In this document: positions 5,840 through 17,000 of the stretch, piece after piece
How positions within the stretch are numbered: the first letter of the stretch is position 1
How the letters are laid out: each line of letters opens with the position of its first letter
Assembly: GCA_903813345.2 (NCBI GenBank)
Contig: CAIIXF020000393.1
Coordinates: forward strand, 1 to 17,000
DNA from: Owenia fusiformis
Lineage: Eukaryota; Annelida; Polychaeta; Sabellida; Oweniidae
DNA length: 17,000 bases
Direction: 5' to 3'
Program-made: the position numbers and the translations under genes
Notes under the pieces: model-generated
What the model was told of the DNA's origin: nothing
The model's database searches: none
Seen by the model: the letters and a program-made list of their open reading frames with translations, nothing else

Positions 5840-5849
5840 ACCCCGGGGT
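5840..5849. promoter_or_regulatory. GC palindrome upstream of the TATA box
   Basis: ACCCCGGGGT is perfectly self-complementary; with its flanks it reads TGACCCCGGGGTTA, close to two inverted nuclear-receptor half sites without a spacer. It stands out as the most GC-rich decamer in an AT-rich stretch. The nuclear-receptor reading is only a resemblance. Confidence 0.35.
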
Positions 5850-5861
5850 TAACAAAGCAGC

Positions 5862-5869
5862 TATAAAAG
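5862..5869 (+). promoter_or_regulatory. TATA box in the monomer (copy 1)
   Basis: TATAAAAG is the optimal TATA-box form. It lies 13 bp after the palindrome ACCCCGGGGT (5840-5849), itself part of a longer imperfect palindrome TGACCCCGGGGTTA. Usual spacing would place a start near 5892, so transcription would run across the monomer boundary into the next copy. It is repeated in every complete monomer. Function is inferred from the sequence alone. Confidence 0.45.
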
Positions 5870-5978
5870 CTCTTCTATTGGTGCGATTGGGCTTAAATTG
5901 CACAAAAAGTCTTGAAACACTCTAATGTTTAAGAAAAACAAGATTTCTGGCACAAAATCATTCAACCGTGTCACTATT

Positions 5979-8900
5979 AGAATATAGTCCGGAGTAGGGA
6001 TACTAGCGGTTACCGTTGGTTATTTGGTTTTCTGTATAAAAAAGCTTTTTCTCCTTTTCTGTCCCGTCGCAGCGCCATCTAGTGTTTGATAAATGAATCA
6101 AGGTTTATTCTCGATAGGGTAAGTACTAATCTATCAGGAAACATTTACAAGTTTGGTTAGAAACAGAATTTTTATAGATGGCGGAGTGATTTTTGAGACT
6201 ATGTAGAGCAGAATAATTTTCTGAAACAGGTAGCTTTACGGTGGTAGCTCTCTCCAGATTCAGTTATCTCAAAAACGGTGTGGTCACCGTATGCTTATTT
6301 TGTAACGGCAAGCTAGACAAGACTCCAATGAACACTGGGCACTGTTTCGCTGAGCTAGATCTGTGCCCATGAATATATTATGAAATGAAACGTTATAATG
6401 GTCGTCAATGGGATTTTTTACTGCAATCTTGACCCTATTAGCAACAGGGTGGTGACAGTACTAGGGTGGGAAATAGCGTTATTTTTGTAAAAATTACACT
6501 TTCTTACCAATGTGTACCTTGCATCTCTAAGAAAAATCAAATCATCCGAAGAATTAGCAATTTAGATTTTCGCTGATTCAGCATTTTTCATTTTTTACCT
6601 AAAAATCACAGGTTTTGACCATTTTTGGCCTGTATTTTGTTACAGGATAGCACAAGAGGGCTGTTAGTGCTGGTTTTAAGAGGTTGTTGACAGGCTTTCA
6701 TCAAATTATTACCGAACTTAAGGATTCAGCCATTATCATAGCATGTAATACAGCTTTTTCCTTTGTGTCTGAATTTTTTTTGAAAATATATGACAAAATT
6801 GACACATTTAACCCCATAGACTGACCAAATATGGCTGAAAACAGTTACTAACATGCATGTAATTAAAACAAGAACATTGCTTTGCAAAACTGATATGATA
6901 ATTTAATATAGAAGCTCATTTACTGAAAATTAATCACTAAATAATGGCTAAATTGGGGTAATCTCTGACCGAAAATGACTAGATTTCACCATTTTTTTTG
7001 TTTCATGGTTCAGTGATTTTGGCAATAAACATTATGGAAGTACGAATAAACGTTTTGACATGCTAAATATTGTGAACTTTTGTTAAGCCATAGCGAGTAG
7101 CAGTATTTCTATTGCAAAAATGGTCAGTTACTAAAATAAATGACCCCGGGGTTAACAAAGCAGCTATAAAAGCTCTTCTATTGGTGCGATTGGGCTTAAA
7201 TTGCACAAAAAGTCTTGAAACACTCTAATGTTTAAGAAAAACAAGATTTCTGGCACAAAATCATTCAACCGTGTCACTATTAGAATATAGTCCGGAGTAG
7301 GGATACTAGCGGTTACCGTTGGTTATTTGGTTTTCTGTATAAAAAAGCTTTTTCTCCTTTTCTGTCCCGTCGCAGCGCCATCTAGTGTTTGATAAATGAA
7401 TCAAGGTTTATTCTCGATAGGGTAAGTACTAATCTATCAGGAAACATTTACAAGTTTGGTTAGAAACAGAATTTTTATAGATGGCGGAGTGATTTTTGAG
7501 ACTATGTAGAGCAGAATAATTTTCTGAAACAGGTAGCTTTACGGTGGTAGCTCTCTCCAGATTCAGTTATCTCAAAAACGGTGTGGTCACCGTATGCTTA
7601 TTTTGTAACGGCAAGCTAGACAAGACTCCAATGAACACTGGGCACTGTTTCGCTGAGCTAGATCTGTGCCCATGAATATATTATGAAATGAAACGTTATA
7701 ATGGTCGTCAATGGGATTTTTTACTGCAATCTTGACCCTATTAGCAACAGGGTGGTGACAGTACTAGGGTGGGAAATAGCGTTATTTTTGTAAAAATTAC
7801 ACTTTCTTACCAATGTGTACCTTGCATCTCTAAGAAAAATCAAATCATCCGAAGAATTAGCAATTTAGATTTTCGCTGATTCAGCATTTTTCATTTTTTA
7901 CCTAAAAATCACAGGTTTTGACCATTTTTGGCCTGTATTTTGTTACAGGATAGCACAAGAGGGCTGTTAGTGCTGGTTTTAAGAGGTTGTTGACAGGCTT
8001 TCATCAAATTATTACCGAACTTAAGGATTCAGCCATTATCATAGCATGTAATACAGCTTTTTCCTTTGTGTCTGAATTTTTTTTGAAAATATATGACAAA
8101 ATTGACACATTTAACCCCATAGACTGACCAAATATGGCTGAAAACAGTTACTAACATGCATGTAATTAAAACAAGAACATTGCTTTGCAAAACTGATATG
8201 ATAATTTAATATAGAAGCTCATTTACTGAAAATTAATCACTAAATAATGGCTAAATTGGGGTAATCTCTGACCGAAAATGACTAGATTTCACCATTTTTT
8301 TTGTTTCATGGTTCAGTGATTTTGGCAATAAACATTATGGAAGTACGAATAAACGTTTTGACATGCTAAATATTGTGAACTTTTGTTAAGCCATAGCGAG
8401 TAGCAGTATTTCTATTGCAAAAATGGTCAGTTACTAAAATAAATGACCCCGGGGTTAACAAAGCAGCTATAAAAGCTCTTCTATTGGTGCGATTGGGCTT
8501 AAATTGCACAAAAAGTCTTGAAACACTCTAATGTTTAAGAAAAACAAGATTTCTGGCACAAAATCATTCAACCGTGTCACTATTAGAATATAGTCCGGAG
8601 TAGGGATACTAGCGGTTACCGTTGGTTATTTGGTTTTCTGTATAAAAAAGCTTTTTCTCCTTTTCTGTCCCGTCGCAGCGCCATCTAGTGTTTGATAAAT
8701 GAATCAAGGTTTATTCTCGATAGGGTAAGTACTAATCTATCAGGAAACATTTACAAGTTTGGTTAGAAACAGAATTTTTATAGATGGCGGAGTGATTTTT
8801 GAGACTATGTAGAGCAGAATAATTTTCTGAAACAGGTAGCTTTACGGTGGTAGCTCTCTCCAGATTCAGTTATCTCAAAAACGGTGTGGTCACCGTATGC

Positions 8901-11190
8901 TTATTTTGTAACGGCAAGCTAGACAAGACTCCAATGAACACTGGGCACTGTTTCGCTGAGCTAGATCTGTGCCCATGAATATATTATGAAATGAAACGTT
9001 ATAATGGTCGTCAATGGGATTTTTTACTGCAATCTTGACCCTATTAGCAACAGGGTGGTGACAGTACTAGGGTGGGAAATAGCGTTATTTTTGTAAAAAT
9101 TACACTTTCTTACCAATGTGTACCTTGCATCTCTAAGAAAAATCAAATCATCCGAAGAATTAGCAATTTAGATTTTCGCTGATTCAGCATTTTTCATTTT
9201 TTACCTAAAAATCACAGGTTTTGACCATTTTTGGCCTGTATTTTGTTACAGGATAGCACAAGAGGGCTGTTAGTGCTGGTTTTAAGAGGTTGTTGACAGG
9301 CTTTCATCAAATTATTACCGAACTTAAGGATTCAGCCATTATCATAGCATGTAATACAGCTTTTTCCTTTGTGTCTGAATTTTTTTTGAAAATATATGAC
9401 AAAATTGACACATTTAACCCCATAGACTGACCAAATATGGCTGAAAACAGTTACTAACATGCATGTAATTAAAACAAGAACATTGCTTTGCAAAACTGAT
9501 ATGATAATTTAATATAGAAGCTCATTTACTGAAAATTAATCACTAAATAATGGCTAAATTGGGGTAATCTCTGACCGAAAATGACTAGATTTCACCATTT
9601 TTTTTGTTTCATGGTTCAGTGATTTTGGCAATAAACATTATGGAAGTACGAATAAACGTTTTGACATGCTAAATATTGTGAACTTTTGTTAAGCCATAGC
9701 GAGTAGCAGTATTTCTATTGCAAAAATGGTCAGTTACTAAAATAAATGACCCCGGGGTTAACAAAGCAGCTATAAAAGCTCTTCTATTGGTGCGATTGGG
9801 CTTAAATTGCACAAAAAGTCTTGAAACACTCTAATGTTTAAGAAAAACAAGATTTCTGGCACAAAATCATTCAACCGTGTCACTATTAGAATATAGTCCG
9901 GAGTAGGGATACTAGCGGTTACCGTTGGTTATTTGGTTTTCTGTATAAAAAAGCTTTTTCTCCTTTTCTGTCCCGTCGCAGCGCCATCTAGTGTTTGATA
10001 AATGAATCAAGGTTTATTCTCGATAGGGTAAGTACTAATCTATCAGGAAACATTTACAAGTTTGGTTAGAAACAGAATTTTTATAGATGGCGGAGTGATT
10101 TTTGAGACTATGTAGAGCAGAATAATTTTCTGAAACAGGTAGCTTTACGGTGGTAGCTCTCTCCAGATTCAGTTATCTCAAAAACGGTGTGGTCACCGTA
10201 TGCTTATTTTGTAACGGCAAGCTAGACAAGACTCCAATGAACACTGGGCACTGTTTCGCTGAGCTAGATCTGTGCCCATGAATATATTATGAAATGAAAC
10301 GTTATAATGGTCGTCAATGGGATTTTTTACTGCAATCTTGACCCTATTAGCAACAGGGTGGTGACAGTACTAGGGTGGGAAATAGCGTTATTTTTGTAAA
10401 AATTACACTTTCTTACCAATGTGTACCTTGCATCTCTAAGAAAAATCAAATCATCCGAAGAATTAGCAATTTAGATTTTCGCTGATTCAGCATTTTTCAT
10501 TTTTTACCTAAAAATCACAGGTTTTGACCATTTTTGGCCTGTATTTTGTTACAGGATAGCACAAGAGGGCTGTTAGTGCTGGTTTTAAGAGGTTGTTGAC
10601 AGGCTTTCATCAAATTATTACCGAACTTAAGGATTCAGCCATTATCATAGCATGTAATACAGCTTTTTCCTTTGTGTCTGAATTTTTTTTGAAAATATAT
10701 GACAAAATTGACACATTTAACCCCATAGACTGACCAAATATGGCTGAAAACAGTTACTAACATGCATGTAATTAAAACAAGAACATTGCTTTGCAAAACT
10801 GATATGATAATTTAATATAGAAGCTCATTTACTGAAAATTAATCACTAAATAATGGCTAAATTGGGGTAATCTCTGACCGAAAATGACTAGATTTCACCA
10901 TTTTTTTTGTTTCATGGTTCAGTGATTTTGGCAATAAACATTATGGAAGTACGAATAAACGTTTTGACATGCTAAATATTGTGAACTTTTGTTAAGCCAT
11001 AGCGAGTAGCAGTATTTCTATTGCAAAAATGGTCAGTTACTAAAATAAATGACCCCGGGGTTAACAAAGCAGCTATAAAAGCTCTTCTATTGGTGCGATT
11101 GGGCTTAAATTGCACAAAAAGTCTTGAAACACTCTAATGTTTAAGAAAAACAAGATTTCTGGCACAAAATCATTCAACCGTGTCACTATT
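5979..11190 (+). repeat. Monomers 2 to 5
   Basis: Four copies start at 5979, 7282, 8585 and 9888. Each is 1303 bp, and I found no difference from monomer 1 by reading. Even the eight-T runs are kept at the same length, which is unusual for old repeats. Confidence 0.95.
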
Positions 11191-12493
11191 AGAATATAGT
11201 CCGGAGTAGGGATACTAGCGGTTACCGTTGGTTATTTGGTTTTCTGTATAAAAAAGCTTTTTCTCCTTTTCTGTCCCGTCGCAGCGCCATCTAGTGTTTG
11301 ATAAATGAATCAAGGTTTATTCTCGATAGGGTAAGTACTAATCTATCAGGAAACATTTACAAGTTTGGTTAGAAACAGAATTTTTATAGATGGCGGAGTG
11401 ATTTTTGAGACTATGTAGAGCAGAATAATTTTCTGAAACAGGTAGCTTTACGGTGGTAGCTCTCTCCAGATTCAGTTATCTCAAAAACGGTGTGGTCACC
11501 GTATGCTTATTTTGTAACGGCAAGCTAGACAAGACTCCAATGAACACTGGGCACTGTTTCGCTGAGCTAGATCTGTGCCCATGAATATATTATGAAATGA
11601 AACGTTATAATGGTCGTCAATGGGATTTTTTACTGCAATCTTGACCCTATTAGCAACAGGGTGGTGACAGTACTAGGGTGGGAAATAGCGTTATTTTTGT
11701 AAAAATTACACTTTCTTACCAATGTGTACCTTGCATCTCTAAGAAAAATCAAATCATCCGAAGAATTAGCAATTTAGATTTTCGCTGATTCAGCATTTTT
11801 CATTTTTTACCTAAAAATCACAGGTTTTGACCATTTTTGGCCTGTATTTTGTTACAGGATAGCACAAGAGGGCTGTTAGTGCTGGTTTTAAGAGGTTGTT
11901 GACAGGCTTTCATCAAATTATTACCGAACTTAAGGATTCAGCCATTATCATAGCATGTAATACAGCTTTTTCCTTTGTGTCTGAATTTTTTTTGAAAATA
12001 TATGACAAAATTGACACATTTAACCCCATAGACTGACCAAATATGGCTGAAAACAGTTACTAACATGCATGTAATTAAAACAAGAACATTGCTTTGCAAA
12101 ACTGATATGATAATTTAATAAAGAAGCTCATTTACTGAAAATTAATCACTAAATAATGGCTAAATTGGGGTAATCTCTGACCGAAAATGACTAGATTTCA
12201 CCATTTTTTTTGTTTCATGGTTCAGTGATTTTGGCAATAAACATTATGGAAGTACGAATAAACGTTTTGACATGCTAAATATTGTGAACTTTTGTTAAGC
12301 CATAGCGAGTAGCAGTATTTCTATTGCAAAAATGGTCAGTTACTAAAATAAATGACCCCGGGGTTAACAAAGCAGCTATAAAAGCTCTTCTATTGGTGCG
12401 ATTGGGCTTAAATTGCACAAAAAGTCTTGAAACACTCTAATGTTTAAGAAAAACAAGATTTCTGGCACAAAATCATTCAACCGTGTCACTATT
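11191..12493 (+). repeat. Monomer 6, with the single substitution
   Basis: It is identical in length to the others. At 12121 it has A where the other copies have T, changing AATATAGAAG to AATAAAGAAG. The change creates an extra AATAAA (12117-12122) upstream of the shared ones. Confidence 0.95.
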
Positions 12494-13796
12494 AGAATAT
12501 AGTCCGGAGTAGGGATACTAGCGGTTACCGTTGGTTATTTGGTTTTCTGTATAAAAAAGCTTTTTCTCCTTTTCTGTCCCGTCGCAGCGCCATCTAGTGT
12601 TTGATAAATGAATCAAGGTTTATTCTCGATAGGGTAAGTACTAATCTATCAGGAAACATTTACAAGTTTGGTTAGAAACAGAATTTTTATAGATGGCGGA
12701 GTGATTTTTGAGACTATGTAGAGCAGAATAATTTTCTGAAACAGGTAGCTTTACGGTGGTAGCTCTCTCCAGATTCAGTTATCTCAAAAACGGTGTGGTC
12801 ACCGTATGCTTATTTTGTAACGGCAAGCTAGACAAGACTCCAATGAACACTGGGCACTGTTTCGCTGAGCTAGATCTGTGCCCATGAATATATTATGAAA
12901 TGAAACGTTATAATGGTCGTCAATGGGATTTTTTACTGCAATCTTGACCCTATTAGCAACAGGGTGGTGACAGTACTAGGGTGGGAAATAGCGTTATTTT
13001 TGTAAAAATTACACTTTCTTACCAATGTGTACCTTGCATCTCTAAGAAAAATCAAATCATCCGAAGAATTAGCAATTTAGATTTTCGCTGATTCAGCATT
13101 TTTCATTTTTTACCTAAAAATCACAGGTTTTGACCATTTTTGGCCTGTATTTTGTTACAGGATAGCACAAGAGGGCTGTTAGTGCTGGTTTTAAGAGGTT
13201 GTTGACAGGCTTTCATCAAATTATTACCGAACTTAAGGATTCAGCCATTATCATAGCATGTAATACAGCTTTTTCCTTTGTGTCTGAATTTTTTTTGAAA
13301 ATATATGACAAAATTGACACATTTAACCCCATAGACTGACCAAATATGGCTGAAAACAGTTACTAACATGCATGTAATTAAAACAAGAACATTGCTTTGC
13401 AAAACTGATATGATAATTTAATATAGAAGCTCATTTACTGAAAATTAATCACTAAATAATGGCTAAATTGGGGTAATCTCTGACCGAAAATGACTAGATT
13501 TCACCATTTTTTTTGTTTCATGGTTCAGTGATTTTGGCAATAAACATTATGGAAGTACGAATAAACGTTTTGACATGCTAAATATTGTGAACTTTTGTTA
13601 AGCCATAGCGAGTAGCAGTATTTCTATTGCAAAAATGGTCAGTTACTAAAATAAATGACCCCGGGGTTAACAAAGCAGCTATAAAAGCTCTTCTATTGGT
13701 GCGATTGGGCTTAAATTGCACAAAAAGTCTTGAAACACTCTAATGTTTAAGAAAAACAAGATTTCTGGCACAAAATCATTCAACCGTGTCACTATT
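12494..13796 (+). repeat. Monomer 7
   Basis: A full 1303-bp copy with no difference seen from monomer 1. It separates the two variant copies, so the substitution of copy 6 and the insertion of copy 8 have not spread to neighbours on either side. Confidence 0.95.
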
Positions 13797-15118
13797 AGAA
13801 TATAGTCCGGAGTAGGGATACTAGCGGTTACCGTTGGTTATTTGGTTTTCTGTATAAAAAAGCTTTTTCTCCTTTTCTGTCCCGTCGCAGCGCCATCTAG
13901 TGTTTGATAAATGAATCAAGGTTTATTCTCGATAGGGTAAGTACTAATCTATCAGGAAACATTTACAAGTTTGGTTAGAAACAGAATTTTTATAGATGGC
14001 GGAGTGATTTTTGAGACTATGTAGAGCAGAATAATTTTCTGAAACAGGTAGCTTTACGGTGGTAGCTCTCTCCAGATTCAGTTATCTCAAAAACGGTGTG
14101 GTCACCGTATGCTTATTTTGTAACGGCAAGCTAGACAAGACTCCAATGAACACTGGGCACTGTTTCGCTGAGCTAGATCTGTGCCCATGAATATATTATG
14201 AAATGAAACGTTATAATGGTCGTCAATGGGATTTTTTACTGCAATCTTGACCCTATTAGCAACAGGGTGGTGACAGTACTAGGGTGGGAAATAGCGTTAT
14301 TTTTGTAAAAATTACACTTTCTTACCAATGTGTACCTTGCATCTCTAAGAAAAATCAAATCATCCGAAGAATTAGCAATTTAGATTTTCGCTGATTCAGC
14401 ATTTTTCATTTTTTACCTAAAAATCACAGGTTTTGACCATTTTTGGCCTGTATTTTGTTACAGGATAGCACAAGAGGGCTGTTAGTGCTGGTTTTAAGAG
14501 GTTGTTGACAGGCTTTCATCAAATTATTACCGAACTTAAGGATTCAGCCATTATCATAGCATGTAATACAGCTTTTTCCTTTGTGTCTGAATTTTTTTTG
14601 AAAATATATGACAAAATTGACACATTTAACCCCATAGACTGACCAAATATGGCTGAAAACAGTTACTAACATGCATGTAATTAAAACAAGAACATTGCTT
14701 TGCAAAACTGATATGATAATTTAATATAGAAGCTCATTTACTGAAAATTAATCACTAAATAATGGCTAAATTGGGGTAATCTCTGACCGAAAATGACTAG
14801 ATTTCACCATTTTTTTTGTTTCATGGTTCAGTGATTTTGGCAATAAACATTATGGAAGTACGAATAAACGTTTTGACATGCTAAATATTGTGAACTTTTG
14901 TTAAGCCATAGCGAGTAGCAGTATTTCTATTGCAAAAATGGTCAGTTATGTATAAAACTGCATGGCCCTAAAATAAATGACCCCGGGGTTAACAAAGCAG
15001 CTATAAAAGCTCTTCTATTGGTGCGATTGGGCTTAAATTGCACAAAAAGTCTTGAAACACTCTAATGTTTAAGAAAAACAAGATTTCTGGCACAAAATCA
15101 TTCAACCGTGTCACTATT
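13797..15118 (+). repeat. Monomer 8, 1322 bp with 19-bp insertion
   Basis: The sequence TGTATAAAACTGCATGGCC (14949-14967) is inserted between GTCAGTTA and CTAAAATAAATG. The placement is unambiguous. There is no flanking duplication and no terminal repeat in the insert, so it does not look like a transposon footprint. It lies just upstream of the TATA box and adds another TATAAAA-like run (TATAAAA, 14951-14957). Confidence 0.95.
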
Positions 15119-17000
15119 AGAATATAGTCCGGAGTAGGGATACTAGCGGTTACCGTTGGTTATTTGGTTTTCTGTATAAAAAAGCTTTTTCTCCTTTTCT
15201 GTCCCGTCGCAGCGCCATCTAGTGTTTGATAAATGAATCAAGGTTTATTCTCGATAGGGTAAGTACTAATCTATCAGGAAACATTTACAAGTTTGGTTAG
15301 AAACAGAATTTTTATAGATGGCGGAGTGATTTTTGAGACTATGTAGAGCAGAATAATTTTCTGAAACAGGTAGCTTTACGGTGGTAGCTCTCTCCAGATT
15401 CAGTTATCTCAAAAACGGTGTGGTCACCGTATGCTTATTTTGTAACGGCAAGCTAGACAAGACTCCAATGAACACTGGGCACTGTTTCGCTGAGCTAGAT
15501 CTGTGCCCATGAATATATTATGAAATGAAACGTTATAATGGTCGTCAATGGGATTTTTTACTGCAATCTTGACCCTATTAGCAACAGGGTGGTGACAGTA
15601 CTAGGGTGGGAAATAGCGTTATTTTTGTAAAAATTACACTTTCTTACCAATGTGTACCTTGCATCTCTAAGAAAAATCAAATCATCCGAAGAATTAGCAA
15701 TTTAGATTTTCGCTGATTCAGCATTTTTCATTTTTTACCTAAAAATCACAGGTTTTGACCATTTTTGGCCTGTATTTTGTTACAGGATAGCACAAGAGGG
15801 CTGTTAGTGCTGGTTTTAAGAGGTTGTTGACAGGCTTTCATCAAATTATTACCGAACTTAAGGATTCAGCCATTATCATAGCATGTAATACAGCTTTTTC
15901 CTTTGTGTCTGAATTTTTTTTGAAAATATATGACAAAATTGACACATTTAACCCCATAGACTGACCAAATATGGCTGAAAACAGTTACTAACATGCATGT
16001 AATTAAAACAAGAACATTGCTTTGCAAAACTGATATGATAATTTAATATAGAAGCTCATTTACTGAAAATTAATCACTAAATAATGGCTAAATTGGGGTA
16101 ATCTCTGACCGAAAATGACTAGATTTCACCATTTTTTTTGTTTCATGGTTCAGTGATTTTGGCAATAAACATTATGGAAGTACGAATAAACGTTTTGACA
16201 TGCTAAATATTGTGAACTTTTGTTAAGCCATAGCGAGTAGCAGTATTTCTATTGCAAAAATGGTCAGTTACTAAAATAAATGACCCCGGGGTTAACAAAG
16301 CAGCTATAAAAGCTCTTCTATTGGTGCGATTGGGCTTAAATTGCACAAAAAGTCTTGAAACACTCTAATGTTTAAGAAAAACAAGATTTCTGGCACAAAA
16401 TCATTCAACCGTGTCACTATTAGAATATAGTCCGGAGTAGGGATACTAGCGGTTACCGTTGGTTATTTGGTTTTCTGTATAAAAAAGCTTTTTCTCCTTT
16501 TCTGTCCCGTCGCAGCGCCATCTAGTGTTTGATAAATGAATCAAGGTTTATTCTCGATAGGGTAAGTACTAATCTATCAGGAAACATTTACAAGTTTGGT
16601 TAGAAACAGAATTTTTATAGATGGCGGAGTGATTTTTGAGACTATGTAGAGCAGAATAATTTTCTGAAACAGGTAGCTTTACGGTGGTAGCTCTCTCCAG
16701 ATTCAGTTATCTCAAAAACGGTGTGGTCACCGTATGCTTATTTTGTAACGGCAAGCTAGACAAGACTCCAATGAACACTGGGCACTGTTTCGCTGAGCTA
16801 GATCTGTGCCCATGAATATATTATGAAATGAAACGTTATAATGGTCGTCAATGGGATTTTTTACTGCAATCTTGACCCTATTAGCAACAGGGTGGTGACA
16901 GTACTAGGGTGGGAAATAGCGTTATTTTTGTAAAAATTACACTTTCTTACCAATGTGTACCTTGCATCTCTAAGAAAAATCAAATCATCCGAAGAATTAG
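15119..17000 (+). repeat. Monomer 9 and partial monomer 10
   Basis: Monomer 9 (15119-16421) is a normal 1303-bp copy without the 19-bp insertion. Monomer 10 starts at 16422 and is cut by the window edge after 579 bp, within the sequence that precedes the 3' splice-like site. Confidence 0.95.

Larger units (their letters stand above)
4676..5978 (+). repeat. Monomer 1 (reference copy for motif positions)
   Basis: This is the first full copy; the boundary with unique sequence is sharp at 4675/4676, where the flank reads GTGA and the other copies read TATT. Landmarks in order: TATA-like 4732-4740, AAAAAGCTTTTT palindrome 4736-4747, CTCF-like 4767-4781, 5' splice-site-like 4816, ATGGCGG 4875-4881, Sm-like AUUUUUG 4886-4892, hairpins 4972-5147, CArG 5316-5325, 3' splice-site-like 5342, CArG 5522-5531, AATAAA 5721, 5742 and 5832, GC palindrome 5840-5849, TATA box 5862-5869. 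Add multiples of 1303 for copies 2 to 8, and 19 more for copies 9 and 10. Confidence 0.95.
4676..17000. repeat. Satellite array, 1303-bp monomer, nine copies plus a partial tenth
   Basis: The phrase AGAATATAGTCCGG recurs at 4676, 5979, 7282, 8585, 9888, 11191, 12494, 13797, 15119 and 16422. All intervals are exactly 1303 bp except 13797-15119, which is 1322 bp because of a 19-bp insertion. By eye I found one substitution among all copies. All copies are head to tail on the same strand. No ATG-started ORF of 60 codons exists in the monomer on either strand, and 1303 is not a multiple of 3, so no frame runs through the array. I do not recognise the monomer as rDNA, 5S, histone, tRNA or a known transposon. 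The array runs out of the window on the right. Confidence 0.98.

Noticed and set aside
5928-5990. 20-codon frame starting ATGTTTAAGAAAAAC across the monomer boundary
   Set aside because: Too short to separate from chance, with no conserved context or second exon extending it.
14949-14967. The 19-bp insertion as a fragment of the foldback minisatellite, because TGCATGGCC also occurs at 396-404
   Set aside because: Only nine bases match, short enough to be chance, and the rest of the insert has no counterpart there.
4676-17000. CRISPR array or tandem rRNA, 5S, tRNA or histone genes
   Set aside because: The unit is 1303 bp with no spacer variation, and I see no 5S, rRNA, tRNA B-box or histone sequence in it.

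Overview
The window looks like repeat-dominated eukaryotic (metazoan) DNA and holds no protein-coding gene that I can support. It is AT-rich, carries eukaryotic-style transposon ends, a TA microsatellite, a minisatellite and a long satellite array, and lacks densely packed bacterial genes. The hAT-type end TGGCGTAGCG and the motif AGTAGGCCTA (near 3707) are, from general knowledge, common in marine invertebrate genomes, so an echinoderm, mollusc or similar animal is my low-confidence guess.

The left part (1-4675) is a set of transposons inside one another. The outermost is a foldback-like element (290-4594). It has a 41-bp terminal inverted repeat (40 of 41 positions match), and its two arms are inverted arrays of a 57/66-bp minisatellite around a short spacer. 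Two DNA elements interrupt the left arm. The first is a 2.76-kb element (561-3322) with GGGGTTTAC termini and a 7-8 bp target duplication; it splits one minisatellite unit after its 37th base. The second is a ~0.63-kb hAT-like MITE (3351-3983) inserted exactly at the next unit boundary with a near-perfect 8-bp duplication. Removing both, with one copy of each duplication, restores an in-phase array and leaves an element of about 894 bp. Inside the 2.76-kb element are a row of six palindromic GCTCCGGAGC-like motifs followed by a TATA box, and a diverged ~150-200 bp tandem repeat.

The right part (4676-17000) is a head-to-tail array of a 1303-bp monomer: nine complete copies plus a tenth cut by the window edge. 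I found only two differences among the copies, one substitution (12121, copy 6) and one 19-bp insertion (14949-14967, copy 8), so the array is very young or strongly homogenised. The monomer has no ATG-started ORF of 60 codons on either strand. It does contain, in workable order, a TATA box, a strong 5' splice site, a good 3' splice site and three AATAAA signals, so each monomer could be a spliced non-coding transcription unit that crosses the monomer boundary. It also has a CTCF-like motif in inverted relation to an ATGGCGG (YY1-like) motif and two perfect CArG boxes. These functions are inferred from motifs only.

The two parts meet at a sharp boundary (4675/4676), 81 bp beyond the end of the foldback element. 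The array may have grown beside this palindrome-prone element, but that is a hypothesis.
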